This document shows positions 8,848-17,192 of a stretch of 64,000 bases of DNA, piece by piece. How positions within the stretch are numbered: position 1 is the stretch's first letter; each line of letters begins with the position of its first letter. Position numbers and translations under genes: made by a program. This DNA comes from Leptotrichia sp. oral taxon 221. GTDB lineage: Bacteria > Fusobacteriota > Fusobacteriia > Fusobacteriales > Leptotrichiaceae. The notes beneath the pieces are model-generated. The model was given only the letters and a program-made list of their open reading frames with translations, was not told the DNA's origin and searched no databases. The DNA is taken from positions 496,001 to 560,000 of the forward strand of contig NZ_CP072378.1 of the NCBI RefSeq assembly GCF_018128245.1. The letters run 5' to 3'.

Positions 8848-9363
8848 ATGAGAGAAATAAAAGATAAAGTGACTTTTAAAGGGAATCCAGTAACAATTGT
8901 TGGAGAAGAAGTAAAAGTTGGAGAAAAAGCAAGAGATTTTACAGTGTTGGCAAGTGATTTAAGAGAAGTAAAATTAAGTGATTATGCTGGGAAAGTAGTT
9001 GTAATCACAGTATTCCCTTCAGTTGATACAGGTGTTTGTGCATTACAACTTGCGAGATTCAATCAAGAAGCAGCGAATTTTAGTGACGATGTTCAATTAT
9101 TGACAATTTCTGTTGATTTACCATTTGCATTGGGAAGATATTGTGCGGATAAAGGTATCAAAAATGCCTTGACAGCGTCAGATCACAGAGATTTAGATTT
9201 TGGATTAAAATATGGATTTGTAATTAAAGAATTAAGATTATTGACTAGAGGAACAATTATTGTAGATAAAGAAGGAATTATCAGATATGTAGAGTATGTT
9301 CCAGAAGTAGGACAAGAACCTAATTATGATGCAGCTTTAGAAGTTGTTAAAAAATTAGTATAA
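8848..9363 (+). CDS. tpx: Thiol peroxidase (atypical 2-Cys peroxiredoxin)
   Basis: Reduces hydrogen and organic peroxides using thioredoxin. At 171 residues it has the usual length. The peroxidatic cysteine is C64 in SVDTGVC and the resolving cysteine is C99 in GRYCADKG, matching the Tpx spacing. The family motif is normally DTPVC; here it reads DTGVC, a minor departure. It has its own promoter and a strong terminator, so it is monocistronic. It would protect an anaerobe from oxygen exposure. Confidence 0.93.
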   Translation: MREIKDKVTFKGNPVTIVGEEVKVGEKARDFTVLASDLREVKLSDYAGKVVVITVFPSVDTGVCALQLARFNQEAANFSDDVQLLTISVDLPFALGRYCADKGIKNALTASDHRDLDFGLKYGFVIKELRLLTRGTIIVDKEGIIRYVEYVPEVGQEPNYDAALEVVKKLV

Positions 9364-9390
9364 AATAAAATTCAAATGAGAAATGTATAA

Positions 9391-9436
9391 AAAAATGTGA
9401 ATTTAAAACCATTTTTGGCTTAGATTCACATTTTTT
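9391..9436. terminator. Terminator of tpx
   Basis: A stem of about 16 bp pairs 9391-9406 with 9420-9435 around a 13-nt loop, with T's on the right arm. The A-rich left arm means it could also work on the minus strand for htrA. Confidence 0.7.
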
Positions 9437-9473
9437 ATTTACACAATTATTTTCAAATATTCTATAAGTTTAT

Positions 9474-9564
9474 TATACTCAAAACTATTAAAAATTATGT
9501 GAATTTAAGAGTTGAGTAAAATAGTCATAGTTTTTGAGTTTAGCTTTAAAGCAGTTTTACTATA
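9474..9564 (+). repeat. Dispersed intergenic repeat, copy A
   Basis: This 91-bp stretch recurs at 22028-22103 (same strand) and 17086-17191 (opposite strand). It begins TATACTCAAAACTATT and ends with CAGTTTTACTATA. It contains an imperfect inverted repeat (ACTCAAAACTA near the start, TAGTTTTTGAGT near 9529-9540) and a small palindrome GCTTTAAAGC. It has no coding potential and lies between the tpx terminator and the 3' end of htrA. Confidence 0.85.
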
Positions 9565-9599
9565 TATTTTAAAAAGTAGTTTTCACAACATCACATATT

Positions 9600-10823
9600 T
9601 TATCTTCCAAAATTAGGATAAATTTGTTGCTGTTGTTCTTGCTGTTGCTGTTGCAACTGTTGTTGTTGAATTATTTGTTGTTGTGGTGTTTTTCCTAAAG
9701 TAGCAGTTACATTCATTTCTTTTCCATTTCTAACAATAGTCAATTGAACTTTATCTCCAGCTTTTTTAGCAGCAAGTTCTCCTATGAAAGAACCGCCAGA
9801 AATGATTGATTTTCCATTAACAGCTGTAATAACATCATTTGCTTGTAATCCAGCTTGAGCAGCAGGGCCATTTGGCGTAACTTTTGCAATAAGAACTCCA
9901 TTTGAAGATTTTAATTTTAATGCTTTTACAATTTCAGAGTCCAAGTTTCCTAAATAAGCTCCAAGGTAAGGTTTTTCAAATTTACCAGTAGAAATCAAAG
10001 AATCTTTAACAGCTACAACTAAATTAGAAGGAATTGCGAATCCAAGTCCAACACTTCCACCACTTTGAGATAAAATTGCAGTATTAACACCGATAACTTT
10101 ACCGTTAATATCAATTAATGGTCCACCACTATTTCCTTGATTTATCGCAGCATCTGTTTGAATGAAGTTTTCGATTTGCTCAATTCCTAAAGAACTTCTT
10201 CCTGCAGCACTAACTACCCCAACAGTCATCGAGTCATTCAATCCCATCGGATTTCCAAATGCAATCGACCATTGACCAATTTGTACATTATCAGAATCAG
10301 CAAATTCAAGTGGTTTGAATTTTTCATTCGATTGAATTTTTAATACAGCAATATCAACTTCAGGCGATGTCCCTACAAGTTTCGTTTTATACTCTCTTCC
10401 ATCAGAAAATTTTACAAAAATTTCATCAGCACCATCAATAACGTGATTATTTGTAACAACATATCCATTTTCAGATACAACAAATCCAGATCCCAAAGAA
10501 CCAGATTCTCTAGTTTCTTGCCGATTTCCTGAAGTTCCAAACAACAATTCTTCTAGTGGATTATACGTATTCACTTTCACAGTTTTTTTTGTTCTAATAT
10601 TTACAATCGAATCCTTCGTATTTTTATGAACTTGAACAAATGCACCTTGAATGTCAGTAGCATTTTGCGTATATTTTTTCAATTCTTTTGGCGAAGCTTC
10701 AACTTGCATTTTTTGATTATCATTATTTTTTGATGCATTAGCACTATCATTAGCTGGATTAGAACAACTTACAGCCAAAGTAAATAAAGCACTCATAGCA
10801 ATAATTTTTTTATTTATTTTCAT
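9600..10823 (-). CDS. HtrA/DegP-family serine protease with one PDZ domain and a Gln-rich tail
   Basis: Envelope quality-control protease of 407 residues. A signal sequence ends at LAVSC, so C20 may be lipidated. The trypsin-like domain has the catalytic triad H127 (TNNHVID), D157 (PEVDIAVLK) and S232 (GNSGGPL). One PDZ domain covers about 285-375. The C-terminus is unusual: 16 of residues 381-400 are glutamine, encoded by mixed CAA and CAG codons. One PDZ rather than two resembles DegS or bacterial HtrA, but DegS has a membrane anchor instead of a lipobox. The gene is monocistronic on the minus strand, with a GGAGGG ribosome site. Confidence 0.92.
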   Translation of the reverse strand: MKINKKIIAMSALFTLAVSCSNPANDSANASKNNDNQKMQVEASPKELKKYTQNATDIQGAFVQVHKNTKDSIVNIRTKKTVKVNTYNPLEELLFGTSGNRQETRESGSLGSGFVVSENGYVVTNNHVIDGADEIFVKFSDGREYKTKLVGTSPEVDIAVLKIQSNEKFKPLEFADSDNVQIGQWSIAFGNPMGLNDSMTVGVVSAAGRSSLGIEQIENFIQTDAAINQGNSGGPLIDINGKVIGVNTAILSQSGGSVGLGFAIPSNLVVAVKDSLISTGKFEKPYLGAYLGNLDSEIVKALKLKSSNGVLIAKVTPNGPAAQAGLQANDVITAVNGKSIISGGSFIGELAAKKAGDKVQLTIVRNGKEMNVTATLGKTPQQQIIQQQQLQQQQQEQQQQIYPNFGR

Positions 10824-11019
10824 ATTTTCCCTCCAAATTTAAGATATATAATAATTATTTTTCAATTTATTTTATTTCATAATATAATAAAACAAAAAAA
10901 TGTCTTTTCTGTGACAAAATAAAAATAATTTCATTCTATTTTTTATTATACAATATTTTTTATAAATAATGAATAAAAAATTTGAGTAAAATTTTGTAGT
11001 GAAATTTACAAAAATAAAT

Positions 11020-11049
11020 TTGAATAATCATTATATATTATGATATAAT
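11020..11049 (+). promoter_or_regulatory. Promoter of the kdsC operon
   Basis: TTGAAT at 11020-11025, an 18-nt spacer and TATAAT at 11044-11049, about 60 nt upstream of the kdsC ATG. The rest of the 288-bp htrA-kdsC divergent spacer is plain A/T-rich sequence. Confidence 0.55.
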
Positions 11050-11111
11050 TATATTAAAATAATACAAAAATCTAAAATATCCAAATAAAGTTTTGGTTTT
11101 AAGGAGAGAAT

Positions 11112-11606
11112 ATGATAAAATTAGTTTTGCTAGATGTTGATGGGACATTAACTGATGGTGGGATTTATCGTGGAAATAATGGTGAAGATATAAAGAAATT
11201 CAATGTTAAAGATGGCTACACAATTGTTAATGCACAGAAGGTTGGTATTGAATTTGGGATAATTACTGGGAAAGTTTCGCAATTGGTAAAAAATCGAGCT
11301 GAGGAATTGAAAATTAAGTATTTGTACCAAAATGTGGATGATAAGGTGATTATTTTAAATGAAATAATGCAGAAAGAAAAATTGAGTGCAGAAGAAATTG
11401 CGTACATTGGTGATGATTATAATGATTTGAAAATAATGAAAAATGTCGGATTATCAGGTGCTCCCAAAGATGCAGCAGAGGAAGTGTTAAAAATAGCAGA
11501 TTTTGTTTCAACCAAAAATGGTGGAGAAGGTGCAGTAAGAGATTTTGTAGAATTTATAATGAAAAAAGATGGGAAATTAGAAAAATTTTTTGATAATATA
11601 AAATAA
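11112..11606 (+). CDS. kdsC: 3-deoxy-D-manno-octulosonate 8-phosphate phosphatase
   Basis: HAD-superfamily phosphatase of 164 residues that releases KDO for lipopolysaccharide. Motif I is LLDVDGTLTDG with nucleophile D8 and D10. ITGK is motif II and YIGDDYNDLKIM is the Mg2+-binding motif IV. The short, capless form and DVDGTLTDG are typical of KdsC; the closest alternative is a related YrbI-like phosphatase. Its presence supports an outer membrane. It is 23 bp upstream of the DAK2-DegV gene, so likely in one transcript. Confidence 0.88.
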   Translation: MIKLVLLDVDGTLTDGGIYRGNNGEDIKKFNVKDGYTIVNAQKVGIEFGIITGKVSQLVKNRAEELKIKYLYQNVDDKVIILNEIMQKEKLSAEEIAYIGDDYNDLKIMKNVGLSGAPKDAAEEVLKIADFVSTKNGGEGAVRDFVEFIMKKDGKLEKFFDNIK

Positions 11607-11629
11607 TATATTTGTTACTAGGAGGAAAA

Positions 11630-14137
11630 ATGGCAATAAAATATTTAGACGCCAAGAGATTAAAAATAATGCTTATTGGTGGAGGAAAATGGGTTATAAA
11701 ACATGAGGAGTTATTGAATGATTTGAATGTATATCCGGTTCCAGATGGGGATACAGGAAGCAATATGTCAATGACAATGAATTCAATGATAACAGAATTA
11801 GAAAAACATGCAGACGAAAAAATATCAATGGAAAAATTAATTGATGTAGTAGAAGAAGCTGTATTAATGGGAGCTAGAGGAAATTCTGGGACAATTTTAT
11901 CACAAATAGTAACAGGATTTTTAAGAGGAATTGGAGAAAAAACAAAATTACTACCTGCTGATGTTGCCAAAGCATTAGTAAGTGCAAAAGAAACAGCTTA
12001 TAATGCAGTTAGTGAACCAATCGAAGGGACAATTCTTACAGTAATTAGAAAAATTTCTGAAAAAGCTGTAGAATGTGCTGAAAAGATGGATGATTTGGTA
12101 GCTTTCTTAAAAGAACTTGTTACTGCTGGAGAAAAAGCAGTAGAAGAAACACCAGAATTATTACCAAAATTGAAAGAAGCTGGGGTTGTAGATGCTGGAG
12201 GAAAAGGAATATTTTTCCTATTTGAAGGATTTTACAAAGTGACAACAGAGTTGAATTTATTGGTTGAATTGCAAAAATCACAAGTAAAAGAAAATGAATT
12301 TGACAAAACAATAGCAAATATTGATCACGATCCAGATAAAATAACTTACCAATATTGTACAGAATTTATAATTTTAAATGGAGATTTTGATACAGATGAA
12401 TATAAAAGAAGAGTATTAGAATTAGGAGATTCGGCAGTTTTTGCACAAACTTCAAAAAAATTCAAAACACATATTCATACAAACCATCCTGGAAAGGCTT
12501 TTGAAATAGCACTTGAATATGGACCGCTTGAAAAAATGAAAGTTGAAAATATGAAATTGCAACATGATAATTTACAAATTTTCAGTGAAAAAGATGAAGC
12601 TAAAATTTTTGTGAACGATAAAGTTAATAAAACTAAAAATGCTTACGTTATTTTAGCTGATACAGAAAATTTGAAAGATGAATTTTTGAAAAAAGGTGCA
12701 GATGTAGTAATTTTAGGTGGACAAAGTAAAAATCCAAGTGTTCAAGAAATAATGAACGCTATTGATAAAGCAACTAAAAAAAATATTTTTGTATTACCAA
12801 ATAATAAAAATGTTATTACAACAGCAAAATTAGCAGCTGAAAAAATAACTGGTAAAAATGTAATTGTTCAAGAAACAAGAACTATGTTAGACGGATATTT
12901 TGTGTTAAAAAATAAAGAAGAAGGTATAGAAGAAATTCTAAGTTCTTCAAAAAGAAATTATTCTATCGAAATTACAAAAGCTGTAAGAGATACAAAAATA
13001 GATGAGTTGAGCATTAAAAAAGATGATTTCATCGGTTTAGTAAATGGAAAAATAAAATATTCAAATTCATCGTTAAATAATTTAGTTGAAAATATGTTGG
13101 CAGAATTAGTGACTGAAAATACGGTTGTAGCCACTATTGTTGAAGGTTTAGATAAAGATGAAAAAGCGAAAGAAACAATAAAAAATGCGTTATCACAAGT
13201 AAAAACAACATTCATCAATGGAAATCAAGATAATTATTATTACTATATTTATCTTGAAAATAAAGATGAAAATATGCCTGAAATTGCGATAGTTACTGAC
13301 TCTACAGCTGATTTGGAAAAAGAAGATTTAGAAGGATTACCTATAAAAATTGTTCCATTGAGAATTGATTTGAAAGGTGAATTATATAAAGATGGAGTAG
13401 AAATCACTAAAAATGAATTTTGGCAAACAATGTTAAAAGATGATTTAGTTATAAAAACATCTCAACCATCACCACAAGATTTCTTAAATGTGTACAATAA
13501 ATTATTTGAAAAAGGTTACAAAAAAATAATTTCGATACATCCATCTTCTAAATTAAGTGGAACTATTCAAGCTGCAAAAGTAGGAAAATCATTGACAAAT
13601 AGAGAAGATGATATTGAATTAGTTGATAGCATGGGTATTTCGCTACTTCAAGGAGTTTTAGTATTAGGAGCTGCACAAAAAGCTGTTAAAAAAGAAGGAT
13701 TTGGACAAATTTTAAACTGGATCAATAATTTTAGAACAAAAGGTAAATTATTAATGATAGTGCCTGATTTAAAATACTTGGAAAAAGGTGGAAGAATTGG
13801 AAAAGCTGGTTCAGCAATTGCTGGAGCAATACACTTAAAACCTGTGTTGACAATTAATCAAGGAGAAATTGCAGTTGAGAAAAAAGTTTTAGGTGAAAGA
13901 AATGCACAAAAATACATTGAAAAATATGTTGAAAAAGAAGCTAAAAAACAAAGTTTAATAGTAGCAACTGGTTGGGGAGGAAATCCAAGCGAATTGGATA
14001 GCATCGTAAAGATTTATTCAGAATTAGAAAATAATTCAAAAATAAATCCATTGATCTTAAACAGACAAGTTGGTGCTGTAATTGGATCTCATGCAGGTCC
14101 TGTTTATGGAATTTTTATGTTCCCAAGATTGAATTAA
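11630..14137 (+). CDS. DAK2-DegV fusion, predicted fatty acid kinase (FakA-FakB in one chain)
   Basis: 835 residues. The first ~540 match the YloV/FakA kinase: a DhaL-type domain with VYPVPDGDTGSNM near residue 35 for ATP/Mg2+, then the linker and C-terminal domains. From residue ~549 (MPEIAIVTDSTADL) a complete DegV/FakB fatty-acid-binding domain follows, with SSKLSGTIQAA, KYLEKGGRIG and IGSHAGP. In Firmicutes these are separate proteins; FakB presents a fatty acid to FakA for phosphorylation. Here both halves look intact. The ATG at 11630 follows AGGAGG; the TTG at 11612 lies upstream of that site. Confidence 0.88.
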   Translation: MAIKYLDAKRLKIMLIGGGKWVIKHEELLNDLNVYPVPDGDTGSNMSMTMNSMITELEKHADEKISMEKLIDVVEEAVLMGARGNSGTILSQIVTGFLRGIGEKTKLLPADVAKALVSAKETAYNAVSEPIEGTILTVIRKISEKAVECAEKMDDLVAFLKELVTAGEKAVEETPELLPKLKEAGVVDAGGKGIFFLFEGFYKVTTELNLLVELQKSQVKENEFDKTIANIDHDPDKITYQYCTEFIILNGDFDTDEYKRRVLELGDSAVFAQTSKKFKTHIHTNHPGKAFEIALEYGPLEKMKVENMKLQHDNLQIFSEKDEAKIFVNDKVNKTKNAYVILADTENLKDEFLKKGADVVILGGQSKNPSVQEIMNAIDKATKKNIFVLPNNKNVITTAKLAAEKITGKNVIVQETRTMLDGYFVLKNKEEGIEEILSSSKRNYSIEITKAVRDTKIDELSIKKDDFIGLVNGKIKYSNSSLNNLVENMLAELVTENTVVATIVEGLDKDEKAKETIKNALSQVKTTFINGNQDNYYYYIYLENKDENMPEIAIVTDSTADLEKEDLEGLPIKIVPLRIDLKGELYKDGVEITKNEFWQTMLKDDLVIKTSQPSPQDFLNVYNKLFEKGYKKIISIHPSSKLSGTIQAAKVGKSLTNREDDIELVDSMGISLLQGVLVLGAAQKAVKKEGFGQILNWINNFRTKGKLLMIVPDLKYLEKGGRIGKAGSAIAGAIHLKPVLTINQGEIAVEKKVLGERNAQKYIEKYVEKEAKKQSLIVATGWGGNPSELDSIVKIYSELENNSKINPLILNRQVGAVIGSHAGPVYGIFMFPRLN

Positions 14138-14151
14138 ATTTTTAAATATAT

Positions 14152-14202
14152 TAGCACAAAATATTTTGAGTGTCATTACAAGATGTTTTGTGCTATTTTT
14201 TT
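14152..14202 (+). terminator. Terminator after the DAK2-DegV gene
   Basis: A 10-bp perfect stem pairs TAGCACAAAA at 14152-14161 with TTTTGTGCTA at 14186-14195, followed by a run of seven T's. Confidence 0.75.
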
Positions 14203-14358
14203 GAAAAATTATAAGTTTTAATGGAAAAAATTAACAGAGTGAAGTTATTTAAATAAATTTTTGAAAATGAAATATTTAAAATTATGAAGCAAGATTACAG
14301 TTAAAATCGATATTTTATAGATTTATAGTAAAATTTAACAAAAAAAATAAAAAAAGTG

Positions 14359-14387
14359 TTGCAAATTTTTTTAAAATATGATATACT
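14359..14387 (+). promoter_or_regulatory. Promoter of the tRNA cluster
   Basis: TTGCAA at 14359-14364, a 17-nt spacer and TATACT at 14382-14387. This is 23 nt before the first tRNA. Confidence 0.7.
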
Positions 14388-14410
14388 AATTGGGTAGTAA
14401 GAAATTAAAT

Positions 14411-14486
14411 GGTCGCATAGCTCAGTTGGGAGAGCACCTGCCTTACAAGCAGGGGGTCACTGGTTCGAGCCCAGTTGTGACCACCA
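14411..14486 (+). tRNA. tRNA-Val (anticodon TAC)
   Basis: 76 nt with an encoded CCA end. The acceptor pair GGTCGCA/TGTGACC allows one G-T. The D-loop reads AGCTCAGTTGGGAGAGC, the anticodon loop CTTACAA sits between CCTGC and GCAGG, and the T-arm contains GGTTCGAGCCC. Confidence 0.97.
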
Positions 14487-14493
14487 TTTTTTT

Positions 14494-14570
14494 GGAGGTG
14501 TAGCTCAGTTGGTTAGAGTGCTTGCCTGTCACGCAAGATGTCGCGAGTTCGAGTCTCGTCACTTCCGCCA
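14494..14570 (+). tRNA. tRNA-Asp (anticodon GTC)
   Basis: 77 nt with encoded CCA, starting GGAGGTG and ending CACTTCCGCCA. The anticodon loop CTGTCAC sits between CTTGC and GCAAG. The T-arm reads GCGAGTTCGAGTCTCGT. Confidence 0.97.
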
Positions 14571-14574
14571 TTAT

Positions 14575-14650
14575 GCCCAGATAGCTCAGTCGGTAGAGCA
14601 AGGGACTGAAAATCCCTGTGTCCGTGGTTCGATTCCGCGTCTGGGCACCA
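14575..14650 (+). tRNA. tRNA-Phe (anticodon GAA)
   Basis: 76 nt with encoded CCA. The acceptor stem is GCCCAGA/TCTGGGC. The anticodon loop CTGAAAA sits between AGGGA and TCCCT. Only four bases separate it from tRNA-Asp, so the three tRNAs are processed from one transcript. Confidence 0.97.
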
Positions 14651-14787
14651 TTTAAAATTAAAACATCAAAAAAAGTAATTATAATTTTTAAAATTAGCAT
14701 ATAGTTATTTTATGAGTTATTCATAAATAATATATGTTTTTTTATTTATAAGGAAAAATTATTAAATTTTTGAAATGGAGAAAAATT

Positions 14788-15105
14788 ATGAAAAAAATTA
14801 AAAGTTATGATGAATTACAAAAAATAATAAAAGAAGAAAAACAATTTATGTTATATGTTTCAATGAAAAATTGTAGTGTTTGTCATGTGGATATGCCTAA
14901 AATTGAGAAAATATCAGAAGAGAATAATTTTGTTAGTTGTAATTTGGAAGCGTCTGAAGTTCTTGAAGCAGTAGGACAGTTGAGTTTATTTGCTGTACCA
15001 GTTGTTATATTATTTTATGAGGGGAAAGAGTTTCACAGACAAGCGAAAATTATTGATTTTGAGGAATTAGAATATAGAATTGGACAAATATCAGAAAAAT
15101 ATTAG
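14788..15105 (+). CDS. Thioredoxin-like protein
   Basis: A 105-residue single-domain thioredoxin fold. The redox motif is CSVC (C29 and C32) after a LYVSMKN strand. A cis-proline follows in LFAVPVVILFYEGKE. This is close to the YtpP/thioredoxin-like family rather than classical WCGPC thioredoxin, so the partner is unknown. The ATG at 14788 follows TGGAGA. It is apparently monocistronic, between the tRNAs and murE. Confidence 0.8.
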   Translation: MKKIKSYDELQKIIKEEKQFMLYVSMKNCSVCHVDMPKIEKISEENNFVSCNLEASEVLEAVGQLSLFAVPVVILFYEGKEFHRQAKIIDFEELEYRIGQISEKY

Positions 15106-15277
15106 GAGAAAAGACTCTATTAAATTGAAATGTAAATTCATATGTGATACAATGACAATAGTAGTAAGAATTGATTTGAAAACTTACAATAATAATTAAT
15201 TAAAATAAAAGTTTGAAACGATAAATATTAAATAATTTAAAGATAGTCTTAGGATTGAAGGAGAAAGGATTTATAAA

Positions 15278-16738
15278 ATGTATAAAATATTTGAAAATAT
15301 CGCGTATGAAGAATTGCATAGAGGAAAAACATTTGAGATAGAGGGGATTGAGTTTGATTCTCGAAAAATTAAAGAAAATTTTGTGTTTGTTGCAATGATG
15401 GGGAGTGTTGTAGATGGACATAATTTTATTCAGAAGGCGATTGACAGTGGTGCCAAAATGGTTATTGTGGAAAAGAAAGTAAATGTTGAGGATTACAAAG
15501 ATTATGAAAATGTTACGTTTATTTTTGTGGAAAATGTAAGGAAAAAATTAGGAGTTATTGCTTCAAATTATTATGATTATCCGCAAAATAAGATAAAAAT
15601 TATTGGAATTACAGGGACAAATGGTAAGACAACATCAAGTTATATTTTAGAAAATATTTTAGAGAAAACTTCTAGAATAGGGACAACTGGAAATAGGATT
15701 TTGGATGAAGAGTTTCCAACTGTAAATACGACACCGGAATCATTGGAATTAATAAAATTGATTGATGAAAGTGTGAAAAAAGGAGCAGAATATTTTATAA
15801 TGGAAGTTAGTTCACATGCTTTGGAAATTGGGCGTGTAGATATGTTGGAATTTGATTCGGCAATATTTACAAATTTAACACAGGATCATTTGGATTTTCA
15901 TAAAACAATGGAAAATTATTTTAGAGCGAAGAAGAAAATTTTTAAAATGTTGAGAAAAGATGCTTTGGGTGTTGTTAATATTGATGATGAGCATGGAAAA
16001 ATTATTTATGATGAAGATAATAGCAAGTATCTGTCAGTGAGTATTAAAGATAAGAATGCTAATTTTTATGGAGAAATTATCGAGTATACAAATGATGGAA
16101 TGAAAATTAAAATTGTTGCAAAAGGAATAGAGGAAGTTTTAGATATTAATTTGGTTGGAGAGTATAACTTGTATAATGTGTTAGGATGTGTGGCTTCGAT
16201 TGTCTCGTTGGGAATTAATGTTGAATTTATTGTTGAGAAATTGAAACATATGTCGTCTGTTCCTGGGAGATTTGAAACGATAAAAAATAATTTGGGTGCT
16301 AGAATTGTAGTTGACTTTGCTCATACTGATGACGGGTTGTTAAATGTTGGGGAAACGTTGAAGGATATTACGGAAAATAGAGTAATTACAGTATTTGGAG
16401 CAGGTGGAGATAGAGATCACGATAAGAGACCTAAAATGGCAAAAGCTGCTGTTAAATTTAGTGATTTTATAATTTTAACATCAGATAATCCACGAACTGA
16501 AAATCCGACTGATATTTTGAATCAAATTAAGGAAGGATTAAAAGAAATTAATTTTTCAAAAGATAAATATATGATTATTGAAGATAGAGAAGAAGCTATA
16601 AAATATGCGATTGAAAATGTTTTATCAAAAGGTGATAGTTTATTAATTGCTGGAAAAGGTCATGAGACTTATCAAATAATTGGGAAAGAAAAGAAACATT
16701 TTGATGATAGGGAAATGGCTAGGAAGTATTGTAAATAG
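15278..16738 (+). CDS. murE: UDP-N-acetylmuramoyl-tripeptide synthetase MurE
   Basis: Adds the third amino acid of the peptidoglycan stem peptide. The 486 residues show the Mur ligase layout: an N-terminal UDP-binding domain, the ATP P-loop GTNGKTT at 113-119, TNLTQDHLDFHKT near 198-210, and a C-terminal domain with DNPR at 403-406. DNPR is the signature of ligases that add meso-diaminopimelate. In Fusobacterium nucleatum the same enzyme class adds meso-lanthionine, so either substrate is possible here. No other cell-wall genes adjoin it. Confidence 0.93.
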   Translation: MYKIFENIAYEELHRGKTFEIEGIEFDSRKIKENFVFVAMMGSVVDGHNFIQKAIDSGAKMVIVEKKVNVEDYKDYENVTFIFVENVRKKLGVIASNYYDYPQNKIKIIGITGTNGKTTSSYILENILEKTSRIGTTGNRILDEEFPTVNTTPESLELIKLIDESVKKGAEYFIMEVSSHALEIGRVDMLEFDSAIFTNLTQDHLDFHKTMENYFRAKKKIFKMLRKDALGVVNIDDEHGKIIYDEDNSKYLSVSIKDKNANFYGEIIEYTNDGMKIKIVAKGIEEVLDINLVGEYNLYNVLGCVASIVSLGINVEFIVEKLKHMSSVPGRFETIKNNLGARIVVDFAHTDDGLLNVGETLKDITENRVITVFGAGGDRDHDKRPKMAKAAVKFSDFIILTSDNPRTENPTDILNQIKEGLKEINFSKDKYMIIEDREEAIKYAIENVLSKGDSLLIAGKGHETYQIIGKEKKHFDDREMARKYCK

Positions 16739-16835
16739 AATTTTATTGATATAGTGATAGTTTGGATTTGAATTAGAAAAATAAAAAACTGGGACAGTTT
16801 ATAAAGGAAATAAAAATACTGAATAATAAAATTGT

Positions 16836-17029
16836 GAGAGAGTGTGTCCAGAATTTTGTGTAAACTCAAAATATAATATATGGTACAGGATAGTAATTTT
16901 ATCATCCTGTTTGAGAGTGTAAAATTTTTGTTGTAAATAGAATAAAAAGTACTGAATTTACTAGATTTATCTATTAGTTTACAAAAAATTCTAGATACTT
17001 TATTTAGTTTACACAAATTATAATTCTCA
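16836..17029. mobile_element. Relic of an insertion-sequence end or small MITE
   Basis: The left edge (16836-16872) contains GTGTCCAGAATTTTGTGTAA and recurs almost exactly at 43403-43437. Near 17007-17029 a partial inverted copy ends TTTACACAAATT. Between them is a hairpin, ACAGGAT/ATCCTGT around 16885-16909, and no open reading frame. The TGTGTAAA-type end resembles IS256-family inverted repeats. No transposase is present. The whole 454-bp murE-metF spacer holds only this and repeat copy C. Confidence 0.5.
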
Positions 17030-17085
17030 TATTTAGTAAGATTATTTTCAATTTATAAATTAGTTCCAGTTTTATATTATTATTT

Positions 17086-17191
17086 TATAGTAAAACTACT
17101 TTAAAACTAAACTCAAAAACTATGACTATTTGACTCAATTTTTAAATTTACATAATTTTAAATAGTTTAATTTTAAATAGTTTTGAGTATA
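17086..17191 (-). repeat. Dispersed intergenic repeat, copy C
   Basis: Read on the minus strand it begins TATACTCAAAACTATTTAAA and ends CTATA, matching copies A and B. It carries an internal duplication of about 15 bp that the others lack. It ends two bases from the metF stop codon. Confidence 0.85.
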
Positions 17192-17192
17192 T

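Noticed and set aside
14443-14700. Minus-strand open frame over the tRNA cluster, ending TGLEPVTPCL
   Set aside because: It is the antisense of three tRNAs; such frames are a well-known source of false proteins.
15200-17016. Minus-strand frames across murE and other genes rich in F/L/S/H
   Set aside because: They lack ribosome sites and are shadows of plus-strand genes; similar shadows occur across the window.
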